NCBI GenBank assembly: GCA_024277835.1
Contig: JAJRUK010000272.1
Coordinates: forward strand, 1-10,928
Direction: 5' to 3'
Length of the DNA stretch: 10,928 nucleotides
From: Planctomycetota bacterium
GTDB taxonomy: Bacteria; Planctomycetota; Phycisphaerae; UBA1845
The translations under genes were made by a program, and so were the position numbers. Positions within the stretch are counted from its first letter, which is position 1. Every line of letters begins with the position of its first letter. The notes beneath the pieces are model-generated. The model saw only the letters and a list, made by a program, of their open reading frames with translations. It ran no database searches and was not told the origin of the DNA. Below are positions 1 to 6,358 of this stretch, piece by piece.

Positions 1-1
1 A

Positions 2-115
2 ACGGCAGCTTGGTCAACTGATGTCAACGCATCGCAACGTGGCGTTGATTGGCAAATGAAAGTCGAAGACGCACGGTGCAAACTGAAGTCCGTGTATCCT
101 AAAATTAAGCTGTGA
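2..115 (+). CDS. IS630-family transposase, C-terminal end only (cut by left window edge)
   Basis: The frame is open from the left edge to a TGA at 113-115 and gives 37 residues. Readable blocks are AAW at the start, GVDWQ in the middle and DARCKLKSVYPKI near the end. From memory of the family, IS630-type DDE transposases of the 'HYTPKHGSWLNMAE' group end in an AAW...N...VDW(R/Q)F...DARIKLK.LYP pattern, which matches in order and spacing. The enzyme would cut and join DNA at TA dinucleotides. The catalytic DDE residues lie outside the window, so I cannot say whether the gene is intact. A TA at 124-125 shortly after the stop could mark the element's right end, but the left end is not visible to confirm this. 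The fragment is too short for most ORF callers. Confidence 0.72.
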   Translation, partial: TAAWSTDVNASQRGVDWQMKVEDARCKLKSVYPKIKL

Positions 116-325
116 CGGAGCACTAGACTTGGTGCTCGTGAAAACAGGCCACTGGGACAATCCGTGGAATCGGCGCTATGAGGCAGAAACGTACGCGCTG
201 TTCAGGGCGATTGCCTCATCGCTGCGATCGACGCGCCCGCGTTCATCAGGTATCGAGTAGTTTGCCTTTTCGACGAATGGCCACGACAGCACAACGCATA
301 GAGCAAGATTTCCGATGCCCGGACG
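116..325. other. Non-coding stretch between IS remnant and surface-protein gene
   Basis: I see no convincing gene here. ORFs crossing it on either strand are Arg/His/Ser-rich, lack a ribosome binding site and overlap the end of the surface-protein gene in other frames. No hairpin with a T-tract follows the stop codon of the leftward gene (TAA at 328-326), so its transcription end is not visible. The only clear structure is the inverted repeat at 118-137. Confidence 0.5.
118..137. repeat. Inverted repeat just after the transposase stop
   Basis: GAGCAC (118-123) and GTGCTC (132-137) are perfect complements around an 8-base spacer, and a T/G wobble can extend the stem inward. It begins two bases after the transposase TGA and includes a TA at 124-125. 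It may be part of the IS right end or a small terminator-like hairpin, but there is no T-run. Confidence 0.4.
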
Positions 326-2314
326 TTATTTTCCGACGAAACGCCGCAACCGGCGTGTGGGGACAAAGCCCAAAGCGGCTGAACCCAGGGCCAGGATCGC
401 AAGCGCCGAAAGATCGATCGCTCCACACGTTGTATCGATGACGTTTTCCTCACCGTCGGGAACGCTCTGACCTGCCTCTTCGTCTACAGGGCAACCCGTT
501 TCGTCGACTTCCCCACTTGGTGTGTCCATACACAAATCGTCAGCATCTGGAACGCCGTCGCCGTCTGCATCGGGCGCGGGCTGAGGTGCAGGCGGTTCAA
601 CGGGACAGCCATCTTCATCGACCTCCGTATCGACTGGAGTGTCGGGGCAAAGGTCAAACGGATTCGAGATACCGTCGCCGTCATCGTCGGGGAGTGGTTG
701 CGTCGCTGGCCCATCGGTCGGTGCGACCACAAGCGCGCTACCGCAACCGGTCGCACTGAACGCCTTGACCAACGGGCATTGATCGAGGCAATCCACCAGG
801 CCATCGCCGTCGGTATCGTCGCTGAAGACGGTAATCGTCTGCTCGCATGACGAGGTTTTCCCGGTGGCGTCTTCGGCGGTGTATTCCAGAGTTGTCGTTC
901 CCAACGGGAAAAACTGAGGTTCGTTGGTCGTGACCGTCACCTCCGTGCAGTCAAAGGCATCCGCGTGCCCTGGGTCCAGAAACGTCTCGCCATTGCCTTC
1001 GCATTCAATAACGACCGACTCCGGGCAGACGATCGCAGGCGGCTCGCAGTCTTCGACAACAACGCTCGCGGTGCAGCTATCCGAAGCTCCGTCCAAATCC
1101 GTCGCGCTCAGGAAGACGTCGCGTTCCCCCACACCATAGGGACCAGGCGGATCCTGCACGATTACGATCGGATCGAAATCGGGGTCAACGGAACCGTTAT
1201 CAATACTAACCTCGACCACGCATGTCTCCGGATCTGCGCACACCGTCTGGTCAGCACAAATCGCTTGCGGCGGGGAGTTGTTGACCGGCGTCAAGCTTCC
1301 GTCAGATTCGCGCTGTCCGACCGTGTTAACGATGGTTACGCAATCGTACACGCCTATGGAAACAGGCGCTAGACTGACCGCCAGTGCAAGAGCGTCGGCG
1401 GTCCCGATCAACTCTCCGTCGAGGCTGAGGATCTGAGACGTGCTAAACACGACTCCCTCACCAGCTTCTTCAACGATCGCGATGGACTCACCCTTGAAGG
1501 CGTCGTAGCTGATGTAGAAACCCGTGGCAGCATAAATGCCAACGCCTACATCCGACGTAAAGCCCAGGCAAGTCGTAAAATAGCAACCGTACTCGCCGTT
1601 GACACCATAAACGGTACCGGTCTCAACCGATTCACTCACAACGACCGAAGAAGCGCCGCCTGTCCCGTAAGATTGAGCAAGCCCCAAGTCAATCGCGCCG
1701 CTGTGCAAGCCCGGGCTATAGAACGAGCGACAGGTGTCGTCGTCGTAGAGTTCGTCGTTTTCGGCGGGAAAGCACTGGAACAGGAATGGCCAGCATGTTA
1801 GACCGTCTGCACAGCGGTCAACGAGCGGGGCGCACGATTCGCCGATCTGTTTGAAGGGTCGACAGATGCTCTCGCAGTCGCTCTTGCAATCGAAGATACA
1901 GCCATCGCAGTCCAAGCGGCATGCGCCTTCGCAACTGTTGCGAGCGCCGCCGCACGAACTTCTGCAGTCATCGCAGTCGTCGCGGCAACTGTCGCAGCCG
2001 CCGATGCAAGTAAGCGTCGGGCAGCAGATGTCGCAGCCCACGTCGCACAGCTCGCATCCCGCGTCGCACGTCCCGAACGCGGCCTGACACCCGACCCAGC
2101 ATGCGCCGCTCGTGAAGTCGCACAACCCTTCGCAGGCTGCGCTGGTTGCGTTGCATCCAAACTTGCACACGTCGATCTTCGCCTGGTTCTGGCATTCCTG
2201 ACCGAAAGCGGTAACGGCGGGAATAAACAGTCCAATCAAGACCGCCTTCATGATGCCATTGCTGATCTTGGGGTAGACCTGCGCTACTCCGACGGGTTCG
2301 ACGCACATCGCCAT
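326..2314 (-). CDS. Secreted cysteine-ladder protein with HYR modules, TSP3 repeats and C-terminal sorting tail
   Basis: This 662-residue exported protein is probably an adhesin-like or structural surface protein; its ligand is unknown. The ATG at 2314-2312 was chosen because GAGGAG lies 8 bases upstream. The longer frame would start at a TTG inside the -35 box. A signal peptide spans residues 1-38 (hydrophobic core about 23-35, likely cut after AFG). Residues 41-151 hold 26 cysteines, mostly as CxxxC pairs repeating every 11 or 7 residues. Further cysteines lie at 161, 168, 174, 181 and 195. Residues 205-335 form an unrecognised Gly/Val/Ser-rich domain. Two HYR (immunoglobulin-like) modules cover about 346-422 and 423-499. 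Three TSP3/OmpA-type calcium motifs (DxDGDG...) start near 500, 543 and 582. The end has Cys630-Gly, a membrane helix (634-651) and an Arg-rich tail, resembling tripartite sorting signals such as MYXO-CTERM. No VPEP motif is present. The module calls are firm; the role is inferred. Confidence 0.88.
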   Translation of the reverse strand: MAMCVEPVGVAQVYPKISNGIMKAVLIGLFIPAVTAFGQECQNQAKIDVCKFGCNATSAACEGLCDFTSGACWVGCQAAFGTCDAGCELCDVGCDICCPTLTCIGGCDSCRDDCDDCRSSCGGARNSCEGACRLDCDGCIFDCKSDCESICRPFKQIGESCAPLVDRCADGLTCWPFLFQCFPAENDELYDDDTCRSFYSPGLHSGAIDLGLAQSYGTGGASSVVVSESVETGTVYGVNGEYGCYFTTCLGFTSDVGVGIYAATGFYISYDAFKGESIAIVEEAGEGVVFSTSQILSLDGELIGTADALALAVSLAPVSIGVYDCVTIVNTVGQRESDGSLTPVNNSPPQAICADQTVCADPETCVVEVSIDNGSVDPDFDPIVIVQDPPGPYGVGERDVFLSATDLDGASDSCTASVVVEDCEPPAIVCPESVVIECEGNGETFLDPGHADAFDCTEVTVTTNEPQFFPLGTTTLEYTAEDATGKTSSCEQTITVFSDDTDGDGLVDCLDQCPLVKAFSATGCGSALVVAPTDGPATQPLPDDDGDGISNPFDLCPDTPVDTEVDEDGCPVEPPAPQPAPDADGDGVPDADDLCMDTPSGEVDETGCPVDEEAGQSVPDGEENVIDTTCGAIDLSALAILALGSAALGFVPTRRLRRFVGK

Positions 2315-2419
2315 TGGGACTCTCCTCAGTTGTTTCTTACTGCTACCGTGACGCGCGCATCCCGCATGTTGCAGAAGCGCTGGCAACGTCGGCCTCGTCC
2401 GCTGCCGTGATGGGCAACC

Positions 2420-2449
2420 ATTGTACGTGAACGCGATTCGCTTTGTCAA
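2420..2449 (-). promoter_or_regulatory. Sigma70-like promoter of the surface-protein gene
   Basis: On the minus strand a perfect TTGACA (2449-2444) is followed by an 18-base spacer and TACAAT (2425-2420, five of six matches to TATAAT). Transcription would start near 2413 and give a leader of about 99 bases before the ATG at 2314. The -35 box includes the TTG that opens the longest frame, which rules out that codon as the start. Confidence 0.72.
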
Positions 2450-2684
2450 TCTTGAAATAGCGCGTTATCAGACGCGAGGCGTGCATATTGGTAACGTGAA
2501 GCTGGGTTATCGCCCCAGCGCGCAGTGAGACAAACGTAACGGCGGTAAAACGGGTGTTGCATGACGGACGCGGTCTTCGTAATGCGCCGCTGTCCTGGCG
2601 CTATAGGTGTAGCCGGACAACGACGCGAGTTGCAGAGTCTGCGAGAATAACGACAGATGTGCTTTGAGGCTGAGACTTCTTATT

Positions 2685-2701
2685 GTGCCAATTCGTGGCA
2701 C
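2685..2701. repeat. Perfect dyad GTGCCA-ATTCG-TGGCAC
   Basis: Six-base perfect arms flank a 5-base spacer. It lies about 10 bases before the first of the two direct repeats and about 108 bases upstream of the predicted start of the rightward transcript. It could be a protein binding site or a short RNA hairpin. No T-tract follows, so a terminator is unlikely. Confidence 0.4.
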
Positions 2702-2710
2702 CCGTAGAAT

Positions 2711-2767
2711 GTCGGGTCGATGATGCGACCGAATGCTCATCGTGTGTCGGGGCGATGACGCAACCGA
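2711..2767. repeat. Two 22-base imperfect direct repeats upstream of a promoter
   Basis: Copies at 2711-2732 and 2746-2767 agree at 19 of 22 positions (GTCGGG.CGATGA.GC.ACCGA) with a 35-base repeat length. The first copy is itself an imperfect dyad (TCGGGTCG against CGACCGA). The second ends six bases before the -35 box at 2774. This placement suits a transcription factor binding site array controlling the rightward gene. No third copy was seen. Confidence 0.5.
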
Positions 2768-2773
2768 CGCCGC

Positions 2774-2802
2774 TCGACTGAGGATCGCGAATTAGTTGTA
2801 AT
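2774..2802 (+). promoter_or_regulatory. Sigma70-like promoter of the small membrane-protein gene
   Basis: TCGACT (2774-2779, four of six matches to TTGACA), a 17-base spacer and TGTAAT (2797-2802, five of six). Transcription would start near 2809 and leave a leader of about 21 bases to the ATG at 2830. The weak -35 box together with adjacent direct repeats suggests activator dependence, which is inference. Confidence 0.5.
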
Positions 2803-2829
2803 CTGCGCGAAAGCTGCTAGAGAAAGAGT

Positions 2830-3015
2830 ATGTCGTCGAACATTGATGCAGCACAATACACCGTGGGCTGGGGAACGCTCGCTCTGCTGACGGCGGGACT
2901 CGCCCAGTCAAAGAATCGCAGCGGGCTTGCGTGGTTTGTTGGTGCCGTTTTTCTTGGTCCAATAGCGACGTTCATCCTCGTTGCCTTCTGCGACAAACTG
3001 ACGAACGACGAATAG
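2830..3015 (+). CDS. Small two-helix membrane protein of unknown function
   Basis: This 61-residue protein has two hydrophobic segments, about residues 12-26 and 34-54, joined by a short basic loop (SKNRS, 27-31). The tail CDKLTNDE is charged. The pattern K-(N/G)-R-S-x-x-x-W-F followed by a GP in the second helix is one I recognise from many small, unnamed bacterial inner-membrane proteins; no function is known to me. The start is preceded by a purine-rich but poor ribosome binding site (GAAAGAG), and a promoter fits at 2774-2802. The gene runs opposite to its neighbours, with the terminator hairpin at 3099-3142 behind it. It is likely real because of its promoter, its terminator and its coherent membrane topology. 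Confidence 0.68.
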   Translation: MSSNIDAAQYTVGWGTLALLTAGLAQSKNRSGLAWFVGAVFLGPIATFILVAFCDKLTNDE

Positions 3016-3098
3016 GGTCGCAGCGTTCGTAAGGAACAGCCCGATCGGTCGAGTCAGACGCGGACGACGCTGCCCCTGTCGAAATTTTTGGAATGAAC

Positions 3099-3142
3099 AA
3101 CGCCCCGCTTCGGTGAAGAACTCACCGAGGCGAGGCGTTTTT
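3099..3142 (+). terminator. Intrinsic terminator between convergent genes, probably bidirectional
   Basis: Arms 3099-3116 (AACGCCCCGCTTCGGTGA) and 3122-3139 pair over 18 positions with one mismatch and one wobble, around a 5-base loop. On the plus strand the stem ends in five Ts (3138-3142), which would end the small membrane-protein transcript. On the minus strand the stem is followed by GTTGTTC, a weaker U-rich tail. It could still serve the leftward lipoprotein gene, whose stop is at 3172. Confidence 0.82.
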
Positions 3143-3171
3143 GGTTGCGACCGCGGGCGACTGCGTTTCTG

Positions 3172-4677
3172 TTAGTCGTTGTCGCGGAAGGTTCGATTCC
3201 AATCCATCGGCATGGAAGCTGTCGTTCGCAGGTTCGCCTGTTGTGCGTTGAGGCGATTGGGACCATTGGCTGCCTGCAAGCGCAGCGTCAGTAGCGACTC
3301 CTTCTCGATCGCGCTGGCGAAGCGCGGCGGGATGCTCGCGTCGATCATCGTGGCAGCGATCACAGAAGCTGGGCCTTGACGATGAATGACAACAGTCGAG
3401 TCTCGCAGGCGGCGAACGGCGCGCTGGGCCTGGTCGATCTGAGCGATCCGATTGTCAAGGTGCTCGATGCTTGCCTGGGCATCCTGTCGCTGCTGCTCGA
3501 GACGCACGCGACGCTCGCTACGGTCACTGACTTCGTCGATTCGGTTTTCGATCAACGCAACCCGAGCGTCAATCACGGCACGGTCGCGATCTAACCCATC
3601 ACGTGTCGCGTCGAACTGTGCAAGCGCTTCGTCCGGTGCAAACAAACCCGTCACAAACAAAATCGCTTCAAACTTCTGGTTATAGTCGGCGATCTGGCGA
3701 TCCATCTCCGCGATCATACCCCGGGCTTCCTGCAGGCGCTTCTCATTTTGGACGAACTTGCGACCGTGGTTGTACAGGTGATCCGTCATCAGATAGTACC
3801 GACGGCGATGCTCAAGGCGACGGAACTCTTCATTAAAGACCGCCCGGTTGCGATCGAGGTCGTCGCGCAATTCGGCGATCCGCTCAAGTTTTCCCGATGC
3901 GGTCTCGTAGTCACCCACAAGGATGAACTTGGTGAGCGCGGTTCCGGAACGCACGGTCGAGAAATCCTCCTCCGACAGCGCAGCCTGCGTCCACGGCCTT
4001 AGAAAGCTCTCGCCGCCGGGAACGATCAGCACTTCCGCCTGGGCAAGCGTCTCGAACCGGGATGCACCGTTGCGGCGCTCGACGCGCTCGGACTCGATGG
4101 CCCAGCCGATCTTTTTCTCAAGGCGACGCAGTTTGCGAAGATTCTGCTCGAAGCTCGCAAAGTCGCTGGCATCGCCGCTATCGAATTGGCCACTGACCTT
4201 TGCACCGTACGCAAGCCACTCCTGCTGCTTTTGAACGGACTGTTGCCATTCGCCCAGCGCACTGAGAACGTCATCGCCGCCAGAGTTGACGGATATCCAT
4301 CCTTGATAAGAACCGCCGCGATCCGGGTCGAACAATCCAAACATATACGGACCGGTCGAAAGCTGCGTCGGCGTGAACGTCACGTCCTCGCCCTCAAACT
4401 CGCCGCCCCAGAGCACAACGCGATACGCGGCGCTATTCGCCATCATCGTGTCGCCGTTATCGAAGTCTGTGTCAGCATCACTACTCGCCAGTCGAACAGA
4501 TGAGTTTCTGCTGGCGAGCGCAAATTCATTGGGTTCGGCGATGAAACGCACCGTGACCTTGGTGGCAGAATTCGGAGGCGGATCCCATAATCCCAGCCGC
4601 CCAAAACTGGCGCACCCGGTGCTTAAAAGCACCACACCGGTCACCCCGACCGATACAATTGTTCGCTTGATCCTCAT
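3172..4677 (-). CDS. Coiled-coil-rich lipoprotein, function unknown
   Basis: This predicted lipoprotein has 501 residues. The ATG at 4677 was chosen over one 57 bases upstream because AAAGGAG sits 6 bases before it and the signal peptide then begins cleanly (MRIKR). The lipobox is LLSTGC with the acylated Cys at 22; Ser at -3 is not the commonest choice. Residues 40-130 look beta-rich and include an acidic stretch (SSDADTDFDNGD) and a GLFDPDRGGSYQGW segment. Residues about 135-200, 260-345 and 355-430 are charged, heptad-like helices, so the protein is probably elongated or oligomeric. I do not recognise the family. It follows the exporter operon on the same strand after 334 bases, so an envelope or outer-membrane partner role is possible but unproven. 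The hairpin at 3099-3142 may end its transcript. Confidence 0.82.
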   Translation of the reverse strand: MRIKRTIVSVGVTGVVLLSTGCASFGRLGLWDPPPNSATKVTVRFIAEPNEFALASRNSSVRLASSDADTDFDNGDTMMANSAAYRVVLWGGEFEGEDVTFTPTQLSTGPYMFGLFDPDRGGSYQGWISVNSGGDDVLSALGEWQQSVQKQQEWLAYGAKVSGQFDSGDASDFASFEQNLRKLRRLEKKIGWAIESERVERRNGASRFETLAQAEVLIVPGGESFLRPWTQAALSEEDFSTVRSGTALTKFILVGDYETASGKLERIAELRDDLDRNRAVFNEEFRRLEHRRRYYLMTDHLYNHGRKFVQNEKRLQEARGMIAEMDRQIADYNQKFEAILFVTGLFAPDEALAQFDATRDGLDRDRAVIDARVALIENRIDEVSDRSERRVRLEQQRQDAQASIEHLDNRIAQIDQAQRAVRRLRDSTVVIHRQGPASVIAATMIDASIPPRFASAIEKESLLTLRLQAANGPNRLNAQQANLRTTASMPMDWNRTFRDND

Positions 4678-5011
4678 CTCTTGCTCCTTTTTCCAAAAGC
4701 CCCTCGTCGAACCTTGCACTCGTGTACGAATCATCGAAATCTGAACCGGATTGATCGAAGCGTTTGTTGGAGGCTATGGGCACGTCGCGCAGTGCGACGA
4801 CGCACATGGGACGAACGTTCTTATCGAGCGAACAGATGGTTGGCATGCTTTCCCCCGTTGGTCCCCTTCCCCGCACGATTCGGCAAAAACCGCGCTAGTC
4901 TACAAGGAAAGAGATTCCAATACATTGGCGCGAGATGCAAGAAAAGGAAAGATGTAACGGTTAGTGGGGTCCGAAAACGCGAAAGCGAACCTTATACAAC
5001 ACCGTAGCGTC
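4678..5011. other. Gap between adaptor and lipoprotein genes
   Basis: The 334 bases contain the strong ribosome binding site of the lipoprotein gene (about 4684-4690) but no clear promoter. A TATAAG on the minus strand (4996-4991) has no good -35 partner. Small dyads are present: CGTCGC/GCGACG at 4783-4799 and CCAAT-AC-ATTGG at 4917-4928. Frames on both strands (for example 4751-4957 plus and 4526-4876 minus) lack family resemblance, and the minus one runs well into the lipoprotein gene. No T-tailed hairpin follows the adaptor stop, so read-through into the lipoprotein gene is possible. Confidence 0.45.
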
Positions 5012-6274
5012 TTACTGTGCGGCGAATCGCATGCCGTCGCGAAGGGTTTCCGTGTTTTTCTTTGCGACTCGCTGACCTGGGTTGAGACCGGATGTGATTC
5101 GGACGCGATCGGGTCGCTGGTCGGTGGGGTCGCTGCTCGTTGTTACCGGAGTTTTCTGTAGCCGACCATCTTCCGCGGCGAATACGTAACGATTGCCAGC
5201 TTCATCTTTCTTGACGGCGGTTAGAGGGATCCAGATTCCCTGTTGTTGATCCGCGAGCTGGCTCTTCGATTGACCTTCTGTTTCACTTGCAAGGAAGGCG
5301 ACCTGGGCGGAACCGTCTACGCGGAGGAACTCGTCCGCGTCGTTGATACGGACTTTCGCCTGCACGGTTGCTTTGGAATAGTTCGCGCCCGGGTCGAGCC
5401 ACATGACATAACCTTGGTATTTCCGGTCCTTGTAGGCGTCGGGCGTGATGGTGCAGGGCATGTCTTTTTGCACGCGCGTGATATCCAACTCGCTAATATC
5501 GACCTCAACGCGGAGCTTGCTCATGTCGGCGATAACGGCGAAGCGGGCGTTGGCATTCGCGCCAATGCCGCCCTCGGCTGCTACAAAATCACCGACCTCA
5601 ACGTTGCGCTGCAGAATGACGCCGCCGATGGGGGCGATGACCTCGCAATCGGTGAGTGCTTGTTGGGCGAAAGCAAGAGACGCTTCGTTTGCCTTCACCT
5701 GGGCGGCGGCTTCGTCGAGGGCGCGTCTTGCATTGGCGAACTCGATCTTCTGGGCGTTGTCGTGTTTCATCAAGCCAGCGACGCGCTCGAAGTTGACCTC
5801 TTGAAATGCAAGGTTGGCTCGCGCTCTTGCAAGATTGGCGGAGGATTCGTCGCGCCTTGCGCGGTAGCGAATGTCTTCAATCGTGGCTAAGAGCTGTCCC
5901 TTCGTAACGGTGTCGCCCTGCTCGAAGTGAAGCGAAACGACCTGACCGGAAACCTTCGTTGCGACGGAAACCGTATGGTCAGAGACGATTTTCCCCGTGG
6001 CTGTAAGAACCGGACCCGCCTTGGGCGGCGCAGTCACAGAAACCGTGAACAAGTCTACCTCGGGAAGGTTCCCGGTTGCAGCCACGAGGTTTCGTGCTGC
6101 GGGGAGGAGTTTGTCGCGAGAAACGTAGGCGACGCCCGCCACTCCGATAATGATGAATGCGACGACGACGAGCTTGCCGGAGTACCCGCGCGGCGCATCC
6201 GTCGCCACGGGACGTTTGTCCCGGGCGATGGCTAAGCTTTGCAACTGAGCTTGGACGTTCTGGTCTTTTTCCAT
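5012..6274 (-). CDS. Periplasmic adaptor subunit (HlyD/MacA-like, RND-type membrane fusion protein)
   Basis: This 420-residue membrane fusion protein should bridge the inner-membrane permeases to the periplasm or an outer-membrane channel. Residues 34-52 form one membrane anchor after a cytoplasmic N-terminus. The first lipoyl half lies at about 95-133 (VSGQVVSLHFEQGDTVTKGQLLA). A helical hairpin follows (134-208), rich in Ala, Glu and Arg. The second lipoyl half is 209-232 (APIGGVILQRNVEVGDFV). The beta-barrel covers about 251-330 and the membrane-proximal domain 345-415. The domain order and length are typical of MacA/DevB-like adaptors. It is the last gene of the permease operon but is set off by 180 bases that contain dyads and a possible promoter. 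No Shine-Dalgarno sequence is visible at its ATG. In MacAB-type operons the adaptor more often comes first, so its distal position is a mild oddity. Confidence 0.9.
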   Translation of the reverse strand: MEKDQNVQAQLQSLAIARDKRPVATDAPRGYSGKLVVVAFIIIGVAGVAYVSRDKLLPAARNLVAATGNLPEVDLFTVSVTAPPKAGPVLTATGKIVSDHTVSVATKVSGQVVSLHFEQGDTVTKGQLLATIEDIRYRARRDESSANLARARANLAFQEVNFERVAGLMKHDNAQKIEFANARRALDEAAAQVKANEASLAFAQQALTDCEVIAPIGGVILQRNVEVGDFVAAEGGIGANANARFAVIADMSKLRVEVDISELDITRVQKDMPCTITPDAYKDRKYQGYVMWLDPGANYSKATVQAKVRINDADEFLRVDGSAQVAFLASETEGQSKSQLADQQQGIWIPLTAVKKDEAGNRYVFAAEDGRLQKTPVTTSSDPTDQRPDRVRITSGLNPGQRVAKKNTETLRDGMRFAAQ

Positions 6275-6287
6275 GATCGGGTTATAG

Positions 6288-6303
6288 GACCAAACAGTTG
6301 GTC
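6288..6303 (-). promoter_or_regulatory. Hairpin just upstream of the adaptor start codon
   Basis: On the minus strand GACCAA-CTGT-TTGGTC forms a perfect 6-bp stem with a 4-base loop. It ends 13 bases before the adaptor ATG, in the place where a ribosome binding site is missing. It may control translation of the adaptor or be a DNA operator; it has no T-tract that would make it a terminator. Confidence 0.42.
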
Positions 6304-6358
6304 TTGGCGTTTCCCTCTATCGTCCTCTGTTCGGGGCATCCACGCGCCCGAATGTCCG

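Larger units (their letters stand above)
2315..2829. other. Divergent intergenic region with two promoters and repeats
   Basis: The leftward surface-protein gene and the rightward small membrane-protein gene are separated by 515 bases. A leftward promoter lies at 2420-2449 and a rightward one at 2774-2802. Between them are a perfect dyad at 2685-2701 and two 22-base direct repeats at 2711-2767. Frames in 2450-2684 are short and give no recognisable protein, and I see no tRNA or known RNA motif. The unexplained part is about 2450-2680. Confidence 0.55.

Noticed and set aside
24..48. Inverted repeat TCAACGC/GCGTTGA
   Set aside because: It lies inside the transposase coding frame, has an 11-base spacer and no T-tract, and probably reflects chance within codons.
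178..441. An 87-codon plus-strand frame at the left
   Set aside because: It is Arg/Pro/Ser-rich, has no ribosome binding site and overlaps the coding end of the surface protein.
2249..2251. ATG at 2251 (MKAVLIG) as start of the surface protein
   Set aside because: It gives a more compact signal peptide but has no Shine-Dalgarno, whereas the ATG at 2314 has GAGGAG. It remains a possible alternative.
2507..2740. A 77-codon minus-strand frame in the divergent gap
   Set aside because: It has no ribosome binding site, a low-complexity Ser/Arg/His composition, and overlaps the direct repeat and dyad sequences.
4675..4734. Upstream ATG at 4734 as start of the lipoprotein
   Set aside because: It would put 19 charged residues before the signal peptide and lacks a ribosome binding site, whereas 4677 has AAAGGAG at good spacing.
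4526..4876. A 116-codon minus-strand frame upstream of and overlapping the lipoprotein gene
   Set aside because: It runs about 150 bases into the lipoprotein gene in another frame and resembles no known protein. A purine-rich stretch before an internal ATG (near 4846) is not enough to support it.
4751..4957. A 68-codon plus-strand frame in the adaptor-lipoprotein gap
   Set aside because: It has a TTG start without a clear ribosome binding site, no membrane segment or motif, and lies in a gap with no plus-strand promoter that I can see.
5243..5890. A 215-codon plus-strand frame
   Set aside because: It lies wholly antisense to the well-supported adaptor gene, has no ribosome binding site or recognisable domain, and reflects the third-position base bias of the real gene.
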